A stretch of 64,000 nt of DNA from Brachionus plicatilis (GCA_010279815.1 QEOQ01000122.1:278146-342145); one strand, 5' to 3'. Positions 1 through 11,426 are shown, counted from the first letter of the stretch. Notes: generated by a model not told the origin, from the sequence alone. Made by a program: numbers and translations.

Positions 1-758
1 CTTTCAGGCAGATAGAATAGACTTTAACGAGTTTTTTTATTAAATTTTCTTGATTGTTCAGAAAGAAAAATAAAATATTTTTTGCCGAAAACTATTTGGC
101 ATTTATTTTATCTGAAACAAAATGGCATCATTTAATCTTGATATTTTTAATCATTCAAAATTGCTTGATTAAATAAACTTTTTGAATTTAAAAAAGGTGA
201 AAATGTTTGAATTCTTTTACTAATTAGAAATTTCTCTGAATAAAATATTAGTGTAGTGTTTTTCATGAATTTTATGATTTTTGAATAAAATGCTATTTTG
301 CTTTTTCTTTAATATATTACCTGAAATTATTCATTGTCTTAATAAATAAATAAATAAGCTACTTTACTTTAGTTTGCCATAAAAATCAATCTAAGCATAA
401 TTTGATATTTTTGCGATTGAAAACTAAAAATTAAATTTTGTAAGCGATGAAGTGTAGCTGATAGTTTTAAGAAAATATTTATTTTTTAAATTTTTACATT
501 CGACCTGTGGATACCATCCTAACAAATTGCAAGAAAAAATGAACTCGAGTCTCAGCAATATTCCTATCAGGGAATTATTTTATAAAAAAATTAATTTTTT
601 TAAATTTTCAATAAAAAATTTGAAATACCTATCATTTTTGTTGTAAATTATGACTAGAATAAATTTGTTAAATTAAAAAAGAAAAAAAAAAAACTACTCT
701 TTGTTGGCATATAAAAATCGAATTGTTTGCCATTTTTTCCTATGCGCAAAAGCATAAA
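1..758 (+). repeat. Upstream flank of STARD10 copy 1, part of a duplicated block
   Basis: No gene is seen here. The sequence from about 1 to 480 matches the flank at about 10675-11180, which precedes the second STARD10 copy, in the same orientation. Shared stretches include the GGCAGATAGAA start and the AAACAAAATGGCATCATTTAAT segment. The duplication therefore carried at least 0.7 kb of upstream, possibly promoter, sequence as well as the gene. The left boundary lies outside the window. Confidence 0.7.
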
Positions 759-1544
759 ATGTACAAACTTGGTGAAGTTAAAATACCATCCGATGAGGAT
801 TTTGAATTCATACGCCAATTTTGTCTCGAGGACGAAGGTTGGATCCTGGAAAACTCCAAAAAGGATGTAAAAATTTACACAAAATCAAACGACAAGTGTC
901 CATTTAAAATGTTAAGAGCCAAAGCCGATTACAAGTGCCCGGCACAGTGTCTTTACGATGTGGTTCAAGACCAGGAATATTGTGACTATTGGGATGAGCG
1001 GAAAGAAAAAAGTGCCGACATCTGCCAAATCAGTTTCAACAGTGACATCATTTATTACTCGATCAAATTTCCCAAGCCGTTCAGAAATCGAGATTTCGTC
1101 ATACAACGGTGCTGGAAAGACTATGGCGAGAACAGAGACAAAGTTATTTTTAATCACTCGGTAAATCATGCCAAATATCCTGCCAAATCTGACCGAGTTC
1201 GAGGAATTTCTTATCTAACAGCAACTTTGATTAAGCCCACATCGCCCAGAACGTGCACTTTCTATTTTATATCTCAGTCGGATCCAGGCGGTCTGCCTGT
1301 CTGGATCGTTAACCTAACTACTAAACTATACGGTCCAAAATTTGTTGACAAAATGCACCAGGCTTGTTTAAAATATGATAAATGGAAAAAAAAAAACAAT
1401 CCTGATTACATGCCGTGGGTGCACCCTGAACAAAATAAATCACCTTTTTTAGATTGGAATGACATAAAGCAATTTAATGCAGATGACTTGAAAAATGATT
1501 TGGGCGACGAAAGCAAAGTAGAAGAGAACCAAATAGAAGTTTGA
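759..1544 (+). CDS. STARD10: STARD10-like START-domain lipid-transfer protein, intact copy
   Basis: Single-exon ORF of 261 aa. I chose the ATG at 759 (protein start MYKLGEVK) because the paralogue at 11427 starts with the same residues; the frame is open further upstream but only from a non-ATG codon. Residues about 10-215 form a START domain of the PCTP/STARD10 type, with the signatures KPFRNRDFV, YSxKxPK, QSDPGGLPxWIVN and a KMHQACLKYDKWK end. The family tail PWVHPEQ is present after the domain. Members bind phosphatidylcholine or phosphatidylethanolamine in a hydrophobic cavity and move it between membranes in the cytosol. The length is close to vertebrate STARD10. The acidic C-terminal tail is intact. 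An AATAAA-like AT-rich stretch follows the stop. The closest relative in the window is the damaged copy 10 kb downstream. Confidence 0.9.
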   Translation: MYKLGEVKIPSDEDFEFIRQFCLEDEGWILENSKKDVKIYTKSNDKCPFKMLRAKADYKCPAQCLYDVVQDQEYCDYWDERKEKSADICQISFNSDIIYYSIKFPKPFRNRDFVIQRCWKDYGENRDKVIFNHSVNHAKYPAKSDRVRGISYLTATLIKPTSPRTCTFYFISQSDPGGLPVWIVNLTTKLYGPKFVDKMHQACLKYDKWKKKNNPDYMPWVHPEQNKSPFLDWNDIKQFNADDLKNDLGDESKVEENQIEV

Positions 1545-3767
1545 TTTTTTTAATACAAAAATAAAAATTAAAAAAAAATTGGATAAATTTTTATTCTATA
1601 AATACGAATGATTAATTTTTAAATGACACGATTCTTGAAAAATTTGTGAGCTGAAGGCACTTTACCTTAGCTATTGGAGGTTCTCTATGTTTGTATTTAA
1701 TATAGTTGCTGTGTATTTATAACTTAAATTGGAGTTACTTAACTAGATAACTTGACCATGATATTCAAGATTTTGTTTGTTCGTCTTTTGAACCAGTTTA
1801 TCAAACTCTTGGAATCTAATAAATAAAAATTTTGTAAATTTTAAAACACTAGTATTCAATGCTGATACCAAATTTCATGAATCTGCTACTAAAAAGTAAT
1901 AAAAACAAAATTTAAAATTCATTCTTATTGATTAATAGAAGTTAATTAATTAAAAAAAGTACGAATTTAATTTGATTTATTTTTTGAAAATTTTTTATTA
2001 AATAGCGCACAATATCAAGGTTAATATAAATTCAGAGTTGTTTATAAGTCATAAAGTCAAAGAATTTTTTTTTTTAAAGTCTTTTGACTTGAAAAATCAT
2101 TTTTTAAAAATAAGTCTTTTGCCTTTCCATAAAGTAATTAAGGCGGCCATTTTTATTTCAGTGTTTGAAATGACTATTTTCAGAAAAAATTTTCAAGTCA
2201 AAAGACTTGACTTTGAAAAGGAGGTAAAGTCAATGAGAATATTAAAAAGTTAACTTTCTGTAGTTTTTGTACTTTTTCTAAAATTTAATTTATTTGGCCC
2301 TCTTCCTTTTTGTACTTTGTAATGGTTTTTTAATGGTTAAATCTCATTGTCTTTCCGTTTATTCTATCAACCATTAAATCAAAGCTTAATTACTCTTTTC
2401 TCTCATAACCTCACGTTTTTTTTTTTTTTGATTTAATTAACTTTTTACGATTTTGTTTAAGTGTAGTGAACTAAATAAAAAACGCAAATTAGAAAGTTGA
2501 AAAATATTCTAATATTAAAAAATATTAGAAAGTAATTAATATTAAATTCCCAAGCACTCTATCAAGCTTAGTATTTTAATCAGTAAATGAAAAAAAATCT
2601 AAGCAGTTGACATCTGAGTTGAAAAAATTTTTTAGATTTTCAAAATTTTTAATAATAGTAAAAGTTATTACTCAGCATTTTTGGATTAGCAATACTTTCA
2701 TGCGCAAATATTTTTCTAGATTTAAATTTTTTGATGATATAAAAATTATTTTTCTGCTTCAAAATGAAAGATAAAAAATTTTATCAAATTTATCAACTCT
2801 AATAATAAAAAAATATATAAATGATGTCTAAATATTTTTTTTAGCGACAATTTTTTTTAATGTTACAAAACGAATTAATTAAAAAACAACATAAAAAAAC
2901 TGTAAATCTTATTAATTGATTAGCTAGGATATCATAGATTTATCAAAATGTTTGCATAAATTTCAAAGATTTGTACTAAAAAGTCTAATGAAGATGATTG
3001 GAAACAAAGTACATGCATGATTTGGAAGTAAAAATCGATGTGTAAACATATTTATGGTAGTTTGTCGTGATAGAAAAATCAAATGTATTCTAACCCTAAA
3101 GAGCATCCTGAAAATCCAGTTTTCGTTAGTTCTAGATAACTGCAAATTCAAGTAAAAAAACCAAGAGGAAAACCAAGAATAATTCAATTATAATATCGAA
3201 ACAAATTAGCAAGCATAAAATGATAGTGCATTTTTTATCTTAAAATTAAAATTAATAAATTTTTAATTATAAGATTTAATTATTTTTATGATATTAAAAA
3301 AATCTATGACTTAAAAAGATTACTTAATGCTATTTTGAAGAGGAAAAAGTTTCTCACTGTTTTATTTCTATAATATTTGACTAATAATGAAATAATTATT
3401 TTCTTGATTGAATTTAATTAATATTTTTTTCATGCTTTTCAATATGCCAAACCAATTATTCAAAAAAATTTCAAATTATTTTGTAATGGCAATAATGTAA
3501 ATTTTTGAAAAATATGTAAAATCATTCAACGGCTAAATAAACAAAAAATTAAATCAAGATTTTTTTGATTTTTGAGCGTCTTTTTCAAAAAATATAAATA
3601 AAAAAAATTTTAGTTTTAGAATGGTTGAATAATGCTAATGATCAAATTATTATAATTTGAAAATTTTTTTTTTCCCTTCAATTTGATATATCACACTCGA
3701 CATAAAAATACAATTATCTTTTAATAATTTATAATCAAAAAACTTCCTCTAAAAATTAAAAAATTAA
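1545..3767. other. Intergenic, no gene seen
   Basis: AT-rich non-coding stretch. The only structure I see is an imperfect fold-back at about 2033-2261. Its left end, CAGAGTTGTTTATAAGTC, belongs to the hAT-like terminal repeat family found elsewhere in the window, and its halves share the inverted AAGTCTTTTGACTTGAAAA motif. No convincing coding exon was found. Confidence 0.5.
2033..2261. repeat. Degenerate fold-back element of the CAGAGTTGTTTA family
   Basis: It starts with CAGAGTTGTTTATAAGTC. The interior arms AAGTCTTTTGACTTGAAAA (near 2080) and TTTTCAAGTCAAAAGACTT (near 2190) are inverted repeats. The right end (about GTTAACTTTCTG) is eroded and no target duplication is evident, so the limits are approximate. 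Confidence 0.45.
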
Positions 3768-5022
3768 AGTTAGTGCAAAATTTTAGAAATTCGGGTAATC
3801 AAAAGTTTTAACAATCATCTTTTTTCACTCCTTTATGATTAATTCTTAAATACCTTCTAATTTTGAGTAAATTGTGCTCCTTAACTGCTTAATTTAAAAA
3901 CTCTCCAACTCCTAATTTGGTCTCTAAATAACTGATCTAGTAGACCTCGGAAGCTAACTTTAAGGGATGAAAATTACATTTTTAGAGAGATTAGAAAAGG
4001 TCCTACATCTAGTTATCAAAAACTCGCCACTGATTTTAATTCTAAGACTCAAGGGGTTAGGACAAGTAAGTATACTATAATGAGATATCTCAAAAAAAAA
4101 AGGTTAAGAGTCTCGTATAGCGGTCAGAAAACCGCTTCTTAACATAATAGATACACAAAAAAGATATAAGTGGTGTAAACAGAGACTTAATTGGACAGTT
4201 AATAATTGGTCCAGAGTTATTTTCAGTGACGAGTCCAATTTTGAGGTCTTTAATCGTAAATCAAAAGTAATAATAAAAAGGTTCAAAAATGAAAAGTTTC
4301 ACCTGAAGTTCTGATACCAAGATTACAAAACGGTTGAGAGTCAGCTGGTATCTGGGGATGCATTTCCTAAAAAGGCACTGGTATATGTAACATTTATACA
4401 GGACGAATTAATCAATTTGTCTACATTAACACCTTGGAAAACAATCTTTTACCATCTGTTGAACTCCTATTTGAACCAAACGACCCATTGGTTTTTCGAC
4501 AAGATGGGGCTTCAGCACATACCACTCAATCAGTGAGCGACTGGTTCAAAGAACAGAACATTGATGTTCTTTCATGGTATACCCGTTCACCAGATCTAAA
4601 CCCAATCGAGAAGTTATGGTCATACATGGATGCCAAAATGGTAAACACTAAAGTAACCTCTATTGAGAATTTTAAAGAGGTTTTACACAAAAAGTGGTTG
4701 CAGATTCAGATTGAGTACGTACAAAAATTGATTGAATCAATGCCAAAAAGAGTTTTAACTTGTTAAAAGGCCAAAGACGGTCATTTCAAATATTTAATTG
4801 TAAAAATTTCTGAAACTTTTGAATCGATTTTTTTATTAATTGTATATCTTTTTTCTTTTTTGTATTTTTTCTTTGATTTTTTTCACTTGATTATTTTTTG
4901 GTTTTATGTTGGATTGATTAGAGAAAAAAAAACGTTTTTTTCTAATTTTCCCACCTATTTTACACATAAAAACAATTTTTGTGTTAAAAAATAAAAAAAT
5001 TTCTAAACTTTTGCAACATACT
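3768..5022 (+). mobile_element. Degenerate Tc1/mariner element
   Basis: Imperfect terminal inverted repeats: AGTTAGTGCAAAATTTTAGAA at the left, and the complement of AGTATGTTGCAAAAGTTTAGAA at the right. They enclose a broken Tc1-type transposase gene. The size (about 1.25 kb) is normal for Tc1. The sequence is diverged and it is almost certainly inactive. Confidence 0.7.
3942..4766 (+). pseudogene. Tc1-type transposase pseudogene
   Basis: Pieces of the transposase appear in different frames. A helix-turn-helix part begins near GRPRKLTLRDENYIF (about 3943-4110), followed by a piece containing FSDESNFEVF, then an open 110-residue C-terminal part (4434-4766). That last part has QDGASAHT, RSPDLNPIEKLWSYMD and the usual IESMPKRV ending of the Tc1 DDE domain. 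At least two frameshifts and an internal stop separate the parts, so no full protein can be made. A related but separately decayed copy lies at 18862-20594. Confidence 0.8.
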
Positions 5023-6656
5023 TTAATTGAATCAGAGCAAAGTGTGTTGAGTTTAGTAGAAAATCACCCATTTAAACTAATGAAAGGTAGACCTCGCTAA
5101 AACCTAATCAATCATCAGAGTAAACCTTGGAGCAATCTAGTTATTTTTTTTCTCATTTACTTTCAATTTTTCGTAATTTTTAATATTATTAGAATAAAAA
5201 AAAATAATTAATAACATTATTTACAAAATTTATTTGGAATGGATTCAAACATTTAGTCTCTATTTTTTTAAACCTGTTTATCTCATTTTTTGTTTATTTT
5301 TTCTTAACATCGCCTTAAATAAAAATTCAATATCGTTATTTTTTAATAAGTATCATTTTTTTGGCGTTGTGAAATTAAAATAAAAATGGAACTATAATTT
5401 GTAATTTTTTTGATAAATTAAAATAAAAGTTAAATAAAAAAAATATTTAAAATAATACAACCTATAAGTGTAACATATTTCGTTGCACCTTTTTTTTACC
5501 TAAAATAAAATTTTATTTTATTTTTTTGTTTAATAAATCAAATTAACAATCAATTTAAATTTTATTGATGCTTTGTTTTTTGTCTTTTTTTTACATCACA
5601 AAAATATTTAAAGGTTAGGGTGCAACAAATTGTGCTGCACTATGTTGCAGTATTTGTTTAAATATTTTTTTATTTAACTTTAATTTTAATTTATCAAAGA
5701 ATGAAGAATTTTTGTTCAATTTGCATTTGAATTTCATAATACCTTTTTTTTTGTTAGCATAAAAAATAAAATTACTATCATTTTTTATTTTAGTTGCAGA
5801 AATGAAATTTAGTATCACGTAAAATACATGCCATTCTAAATATTAGCTATACCATGGTTTCAACTGAATTAAATCATTTTAGAGTTAACCATAAATTTGA
5901 GTCAGCTTTTGAACACCTCCCAAGATAATATGATAAAATTTATTAACACTGGAGATCAAAAAATCAACTAAAAACAAAAAAATTAAAAAATGTTTTTTGT
6001 TTTTTATTTCATCAAAATACTTCCATAGAAAAATTAAAAATTATTAAAATTTTAGATATTTAAGTTTTTCAAAAAATCACGCTTTTAAATAAATAGAATG
6101 TAATTTTAAATAGTCAATTTCAATTTAAAAACATGTTTTTGTAAATAAAAAAAATGTAAATTACACTAAGAATTGGGCCAGTAAATTATTTAATCGATAA
6201 TTTTTTAGTCTCGATTAATTAATCCAGCAAAAAGTAAAAATTGTTTTAAAAAAAAAAATTTCTTTAGAAATCTATAGATTTTAAAATATTCTAATTTTAG
6301 ACTTTTTAAAAAATTCAACTTTATTTCTTTCGGTCTGATTCATTTTGGTTTCGGGCCAGTGCTTACATCGGACTAACTAAATACATATAATTCTCAAACA
6401 TAAAATTTTCTTGTTAAGCTTCTAACTTCTAAAAAAGTATCCAATATATTTTTAGTTTTGATTTGAAAAAAAAATTGCTATTTTTATAATTATTCGATTC
6501 TTAAATATCATAAAAAAACAAACCTGATCGTTTTAAATACTTAATTGACTGAACAAAATTTAACGTATTATTACTTAGTTTTTGTATAAAAAGTATTTAC
6601 TGTTTAAAATATTTACCTCTAGTAAATTTAAACAAAATATTTAATCAATTTTTTTT
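5023..6656. other. Intergenic, no gene seen
   Basis: AT-rich sequence without a credible ORF. Around 5470-5650 there are two facing GTTGCAC / GTGCAAC motifs that may be remnants of a small inverted-repeat element. Nothing else stands out. Confidence 0.4.
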
Positions 6657-6664
6657 TATTTATT

Positions 6665-7531
6665 CAGAGTTGTTTAAAAGGCCCAAAAAAAATGTCCAAG
6701 TTAGGACTTTAAATTATTTTTTTAAAAAAAAAGTCTCAGTCCGGACTTTAAATTTTTTAAAGAAATTTTTTTTTCAAGTCGAGTCGACTCGACTAAAAAA
6801 AATTGCGAGTCGACTCGAGTCAACTCTAGTCGACTTAGTCGATTTCCAACACTAATTTTTATGCATAAGAACTTGAACATAAGGAAGAAAAATTTAAAGT
6901 CTTTGGTCGGACTTATGAAAAAAAAAAAAATTAATGTGAAATTTGATATTTTTAATGCTAAGGGAGTGCAGTATACTTTAAAAATTAGAAAGCCCAGCGA
7001 TTTAAATATACATTTCTGAAAATGCTACTTTAGAAATTCCAGAAATTGACTTTTATAAGAACTCGGGAAGTTTAGGTGGTAAATTTACAGCTTTGGAAGG
7101 TATTTTGAGGAATGTTATCACTCAACTGAGAGAAACGTGTTCTTTTTCGATTACTGGCGATGAATATAGCAGGAAAAAAGCCATCTTGATGAAAGATTTT
7201 TTAGATGAACTTGAATTGATTCATGGAAAAATATTAGATGTAACTGTGATCCTAGATGACCCAAGTGGTAAATCATATCTTCAAGTAGAAAATAAATTTT
7301 CCAAACTGTAATTTTAGTAATATTTTTAAAGAATCTTTATGCTCTTGATGAAGATCCTAGTATGAATGTTCATTATTATGATCGAGATTACAATCAAAAT
7401 TAAATTTTAGGTCTATATGATATCAAAACAGAAGATACTGCTTGATTTTAGACCTTCTTTGGTCGGACTTTGAAAAAATAAAAAAAAAAGTCCGGACTTG
7501 ACTTGAGACTTGTGACTTTTAAACTACTCTG
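6665..7531 (+). mobile_element. Non-autonomous hAT-like element carrying a ZPR1 fragment
   Basis: The left end CAGAGTTGTTTAAAAGGC and the right end ACTTTTAAACTACTCTG are inverted repeats. The element is bordered by identical 8-bp sequences TATTTATT (6657-6664 and 7532-7539). An 8-bp target duplication with a CAGAG start fits the hAT superfamily. The duplicated octamer is low-complexity, so this copy alone would be weak, but another family member (49138-50767) has the unambiguous duplication GGATAAAC. Subterminal copies of TTTGGTCGGACTT lie at both sides (about 6903 and 7460). No transposase is encoded; the interior is a captured host gene piece. Confidence 0.75.
6936..7445 (+). pseudogene. 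ZPR1: ZPR1 gene fragment captured in a transposon
   Basis: Reading frames across this stretch give a piece of the second half of ZPR1, the zinc-finger protein that binds eEF1A. Segments in order: KGVQYTLKIRKPSDLN, ATLEIPEIDF, GSLGGKFTALEGILR, VILDDPSGKSYLQ, then NLYALDEDPSMNVHYYDRDYNQN and GLYDIKTE. These match the family's LGGRFTTVEGLL, DDPAGNSYLQNLYAP and ExNEELGLNDMKTE regions. A 47-nt GT-AG intron (7285-7331) is retained between SYLQ and NLYA, so the fragment was copied from genomic DNA and not from mRNA. It is broken by a frameshift near 7013 and by an in-frame stop after YNQN. The ZPR1 zinc fingers themselves are absent. Confidence 0.85.
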
Positions 7532-7589
7532 TATTTATTTATTTATTATTTATTTCAATGAACGCCTTTAAGGCGATGTGAAAAAAAAT

Positions 7590-8402
7590 GGGTCTTGCCT
7601 GTTATGTGACCAGCTGGTCACATATTATGTGACCAGTGACTTTATGTCGATTTGGTGACCAGGTATTTTTTCTGACTGGTCACATATTCACTGGTCACCT
7701 AATATGTGACCAGGCAAAATTATTATTAAAATAAAGAATTTTTTTTTTTAAATTTTATTATTTAAGTGACCAGTTACTAAATTTATGTGACCAGTTACTA
7801 AATTTATGTGAGCTGTTTTTTTATTTACGTGACCAATTTAAATATTAATTTAAATTATAAAAATTAAATAAAAAAATTATTTATGCATTTTTGTGATGTG
7901 TTGCTTTACATCACGCTCATTTTTCATTAATTTCCCGCACTCCGGGCAAGCTATTGGGTTTTTATGTTTGCAAAAGCCTTTTTTTACAGCAGACTGTGTC
8001 GCTTCAGATGCAATTGGAGTTTCCGATGCAATTTTGACAACTTTTCTAATTTTTTTTGTTGGATTTAAATTTAGCTTGCAAATGGCTTCACTAACCTCTT
8101 CAAAATCTGATTCACAATTTTCTTCATGATCTGAATCGGTGCCATTTACCAAAAAATCTATTTATTTATAATTACAATTAAATTTTATCTAACTAAAAAG
8201 AAATTTATGTGACCAATTGCAAAATTTTCGTGACCAAATGTTTATTTATGTGACCAGGTTTAAATTATTTATAAACATTTTTACCTAATAAATAATTTTG
8301 CCTGGTCACATATTAGGTGACCAGTGAATATGTGACCAGTCAGAAAAAATACCTGGTCACCAAATCGACATAAAGTCACTGGTCACATAACAGGCAAGAC
8401 CC
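7590..8402. mobile_element. Long-TIR element packed with GTGACCA motifs
   Basis: Terminal inverted repeats of about 112-135 bp begin GGGTCTTGCCTGTTATGTGA. The element is bordered by AAAAAAAT on both sides (7582-7589 and 8403-8410), a likely 8-bp target duplication, though of low complexity. The left TIR contains an extra 23-bp palindromic insert (CTGGTCACATATTATGTGACCAG minus its ends) that the right TIR lacks. GTGACCA or its complement occurs about 18 times across both TIRs and the interior. The interior carries a C2H2 zinc-finger ORF on the minus strand. The superfamily is not recognised. Confidence 0.7.
7877..8152 (-). CDS. Small C2H2 zinc-finger ORF inside the GTGACCA element
   Basis: Open frame of about 91 residues with no ATG at its beginning. 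It may be a final exon entered from the acceptor-like AAATAG just upstream (about 8160), or a partial gene. The N-terminal half is acidic (DSDHEENCESDFEE). The C-terminus has one classical C2H2 finger, CPECGKLMKNERDVKQH, ending ITKMHK. A single finger with an acidic region may bind DNA. Since it lies inside an element full of one repeated motif, it might bind that motif, but this is only inference. I do not recognise the protein. It could equally be a captured host exon. Confidence 0.5.
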   Translation of the reverse strand: MVNGTDSDHEENCESDFEEVSEAICKLNLNPTKKIRKVVKIASETPIASEATQSAVKKGFCKHKNPIACPECGKLMKNERDVKQHITKMHK

Positions 8403-8410
8403 AAAAAAAT

Positions 8411-9619
8411 TAAATAAACAAAAAAATTATTTAAATCCAAAGCTAGACTTTAATTTTTTTTAAAATTAAAATTCGTACTTGGACTTTAATTTTAAGACTT
8501 TTAAATAACTCTGTTTAGTTTTTTAAAATGATTTACTCAATAAAATAAGTTTACTAAAGACTCTGCAATTTTCTGCATTTTACGTGTATAAAAAACTTTT
8601 CTAATCATCAGTGAAATTACTTTGCAGAGTTTTGGCATTCTCGAGTTAAGCTGCTTAAACATTAAGAATCTAACAGTACAAAATTATTTCTTGTAGCAAA
8701 AAAGTTATTAAGTTTTTCTGAATTGAAATAACTTCACAATCCCTTTTTCAATGATAATTTAAAAAGAAAAAAAAGAAAATCGATTTATTTATCTAAAAAA
8801 TAAATCTGTGCGGAACTAACAAAACTCTTGCGAAAATCAGTCAAAGATAAAATTATTTAATAATCATAAAATTTCAACGATTTTCATTTTATAAATATTG
8901 AAATTTGAATGTTATAATTTATTTCTTATCTAATAAAGCTGACCTTTTAAAGAATTTATTTGATATGATTTTTTTGGTAATTTTTACGGAAAATACGTAA
9001 ACTTAATACGTTAAGTCGTTTATGTAATTTTACGTAAATTTACGTAAAATTACCTTAATTTCTACTTTTTTGAGCTAAATCGTATAAGGGACAAAAATTA
9101 TCGTTTCATACGTAAAACTCCGTAATTTTACTTAAATTCACATTTTTTCTCCAGTAAAAATTGGTAAAAAAGGTGAAAGTAATTAAAAAAAATAAAACAT
9201 AAACCTAATTAAAATTTAATTATTTTTAATTAAAAAAATGTTCTTTTATTTTATTTAAGAATTTTTTAAAAAATTATGAAATTTATTAATTTTTATCTTT
9301 AGCAATATTTTTTCTTTCAATTCTTTGACTTTAAATCTTAGTAATTTATTCTGATCAAAGTCTTGAATAAATAAATTAAACATTATGGTACATTGAAGTT
9401 TATGTTTAAATTTTAAAGATCTGAATGAAAAATATTTTATCTAAATAGATTTTATAAGTTTTTCCTATAAAATTTTATGCATAAATTAATTTTTGAATTT
9501 TTAAAAATCAAAGCTCAATCACAAATTTTCAATAAACAAAATTATTCATTAAATTTTATTAATATAATTTTGAAAATTAAAGCGCCATTTTAATAAAATA
9601 TGGCAGCGACGTCTCAAGG
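8411..9619. other. Intergenic with a solo hAT-like terminus
   Basis: GACTTTTAAATAACTCTG at 8498-8515 is a solitary right end of the CAGAGTTGTTTA family, preceded by its typical ACTTGGACTTTAA subterminal sequence. At about 8980-9135 there is a cluster of TTTACGTAAATTTACG repeats resembling the interior of the mariner-type MITE at 28606, perhaps its relic. No gene is seen. Confidence 0.45.
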
Positions 9620-9892
9620 TGTTCTATGTTAATATGGTTTCCAAATTTGAAAAACTGCTTTTTCTCCTTTATTTTAAGATATTCTCTAAAAAAAATATGT
9701 TAACATGTAGAACTCGAAGAGAGGAATCAAATTTTATGTGAAATATATTTTTAAAAAAATTTTAACAATTTTTTTATTCTCTTAAAGTTGATTACGTTTA
9801 ATGAGGTGAAAAAGTCTCGAATTATTAGTTCGTCAAGAATGATTTTAAAGGTCCTTAGTAAAACTTAAGATCTAATTTTATGTGATTACTGT
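9620..9892 (+). repeat. Relic of the TATGGTAACC (AT-hook/PHD) element
   Basis: This stretch aligns with the left interior of the element at 38239. Shared pieces are GTAGAACTCGA[AG]GAGAG, AATGAGGTGAAAAAG followed by CTCGAATTA, and the later TTAAGGTCCTTAGTAAAACTTAAG-like segment. It is more diverged than the two copies at 38 and 42 kb, and the ends with TATGGTAACC are lost. It shows the family has been in this genome for some time. Confidence 0.65.
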
Positions 9893-10055
9893 AGCTTATT
9901 ATTATTATTAATATATTTTTTTGCTCACCAGGCAAAAATTTCATCTGGATCCAAAGACAGCTACTAAGAATTTGTCTAAAATTTTATCTATTTTTTTGGA
10001 TAAAATTTGTCTCAAAAAATTAACAGGTTTTAAAAAATTTTAGACATTAAGTTGC

Positions 10056-10286
10056 AGGGTTGTCAACCAGTGGAATGCACTGCCCTCTGCAGTCACAGAT
10101 TCTGATTCAGTCAATCAATTCAAGAAAAGCAACGATGACTTAATGACCGGCCACCAAGTTTTAACACACAGCAAGTTCAATTTTACAAATAATTTCAAGT
10201 ATCTACCCCTCTCAGTTCCCTCTATTTTTTTCCTATTTTTGTACTTTAAATTATGTACTGATAAGTTTGGAAATAAAATGACATAA
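10056..10286 (+). pseudogene. 3' end of a CR1/L2-type LINE
   Basis: Open frame of 76 codons beginning RVVNQWNALPSAVTDSDSVN followed by QFKKSNDDL. This is the typical last segment of non-LTR reverse transcriptase proteins of the CR1/L2/Jockey type (RVVxxWNxLPxxVVxxxSVxxFK). It ends at TAA, and a short tail with AAATAAAATGACATAAATGA follows. The rest of the element is missing; this is a typical 5'-truncated copy. Confidence 0.65.
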
Positions 10287-10674
10287 ATGATTTTCCCTTA
10301 CTATGCTTGAAATCATTACCGAATTAAATTTTTTCTTTAATTTTGTATATATTTTTATGGAAAAATCGAAAGCTCTATTGCTAGATAAACGAAAAACGGT
10401 TAAGAACTTACAAAAAATTTTGGCTTTATCCCTTTTTTTTAAATATTTGCTATCATAATATTCACATTTAAAGAAAGTATAATATACAATTCGAAATTTA
10501 TCATTAAGGTAATAAATTTTATGAATTAACTTTCTTTTGGAAAAAAATTCATAATATTGAGTTTAATTACTGTCATTTCGTAATTTTTTGATATATTAAA
10601 TCTTCTATAAAAATTTTGTCTACCACAATTAATTGCACAATTAAATGCTTTAAAATGATGTTTAATTATTACTT

Positions 10675-11426
10675 TTTCAGGCAGATAGAACAGAGTTTAA
10701 AATTAGTAAAGACTTTTAAAGAGTTGAAACATTCAGTTTTTAAGCGAGTTTTTTTGAAAAAAATTTATGATTGTTCAGAAAGAAAAACAAAATATTTTTT
10801 GCTGAAATATATTTGGCATTTACTTTATTTGAAACAAAATGGCATCATTTAATATTTTTAATCATTCAAAATTGCTTTTTCAAATCATTTTAAAACAAAC
10901 ACTTAATTTAAAAAAAGTTGAAAATGTTTGAATTCTTTTACTAATTATAAATTTACTGAATAAAATATTAGTGTAGTGTTTTCATAAATTTTATGATTTT
11001 TGAATAAAATGCGTCTTTTCATTTTCTGTGTTATAATACCTGGAATTATTCATTGCCTTTAAATAAACAAGTTATTTTAATTTGTGAAAAAAATCGATCA
11101 AAGAACAATTTTTGGGTGATCGCAAGTTGGAAATTGAATTTTGCAAAAGATGAAGCAAAGTTGATAATTTAATGAGATTTTTTATTTGTTGATTTTTTAT
11201 CATTGAATCCTTGAATACCATCCATGCGAATCTTGCAAAAAAAACGATCGTAAATTTTAACAATATCCGTCTCAGAGAAATGATTTTTATGATAAAGAAA
11301 AAATTTTTTTTATTTTTTTTTCAATAAAAATTTGAAATACCTTTCATTTTTATTGTTAATTATGAATTGTTTAAAATTTTAAAAAATTAATTTTTTTTTT
11401 CCATTTTTTTCGATTTCGCATCAAAA
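10675..11426 (+). repeat. Upstream flank of STARD10 copy 2, duplicated block
   Basis: Matches 1-758 in the same orientation with scattered substitutions and small indels. It begins at CAGGCAGATAGAACAGAG and continues through the TTTGGCATTTACTTTAT and GGCATCATTTAAT segments to the start codon. No credible exon was found within it. Confidence 0.7.

Noticed and set aside
912..1169. Minus-strand ORF of 85 aa across the STARD10 gene (and its twin at 11619-11837)
   Set aside because: Antisense shadow of the START coding sequence, conserved only because the sense gene is duplicated.
2963..3187. Minus-strand ORF of 74 aa
   Set aside because: Phe/Leu/Ser-rich AT-bias translation with no domain, splice context or paralogue.
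4104..4286. Minus-strand ORF overlapping the Tc1 element at 4 kb
   Set aside because: Lies antisense to transposase debris that reads clearly on the plus strand.
7532..7590. CRISPR-like or satellite interpretation of the repeated TATTT and GTGACCA sequence
   Set aside because: Spacing is irregular and the motifs are in both orientations inside clear terminal inverted repeats, and the DNA is animal.
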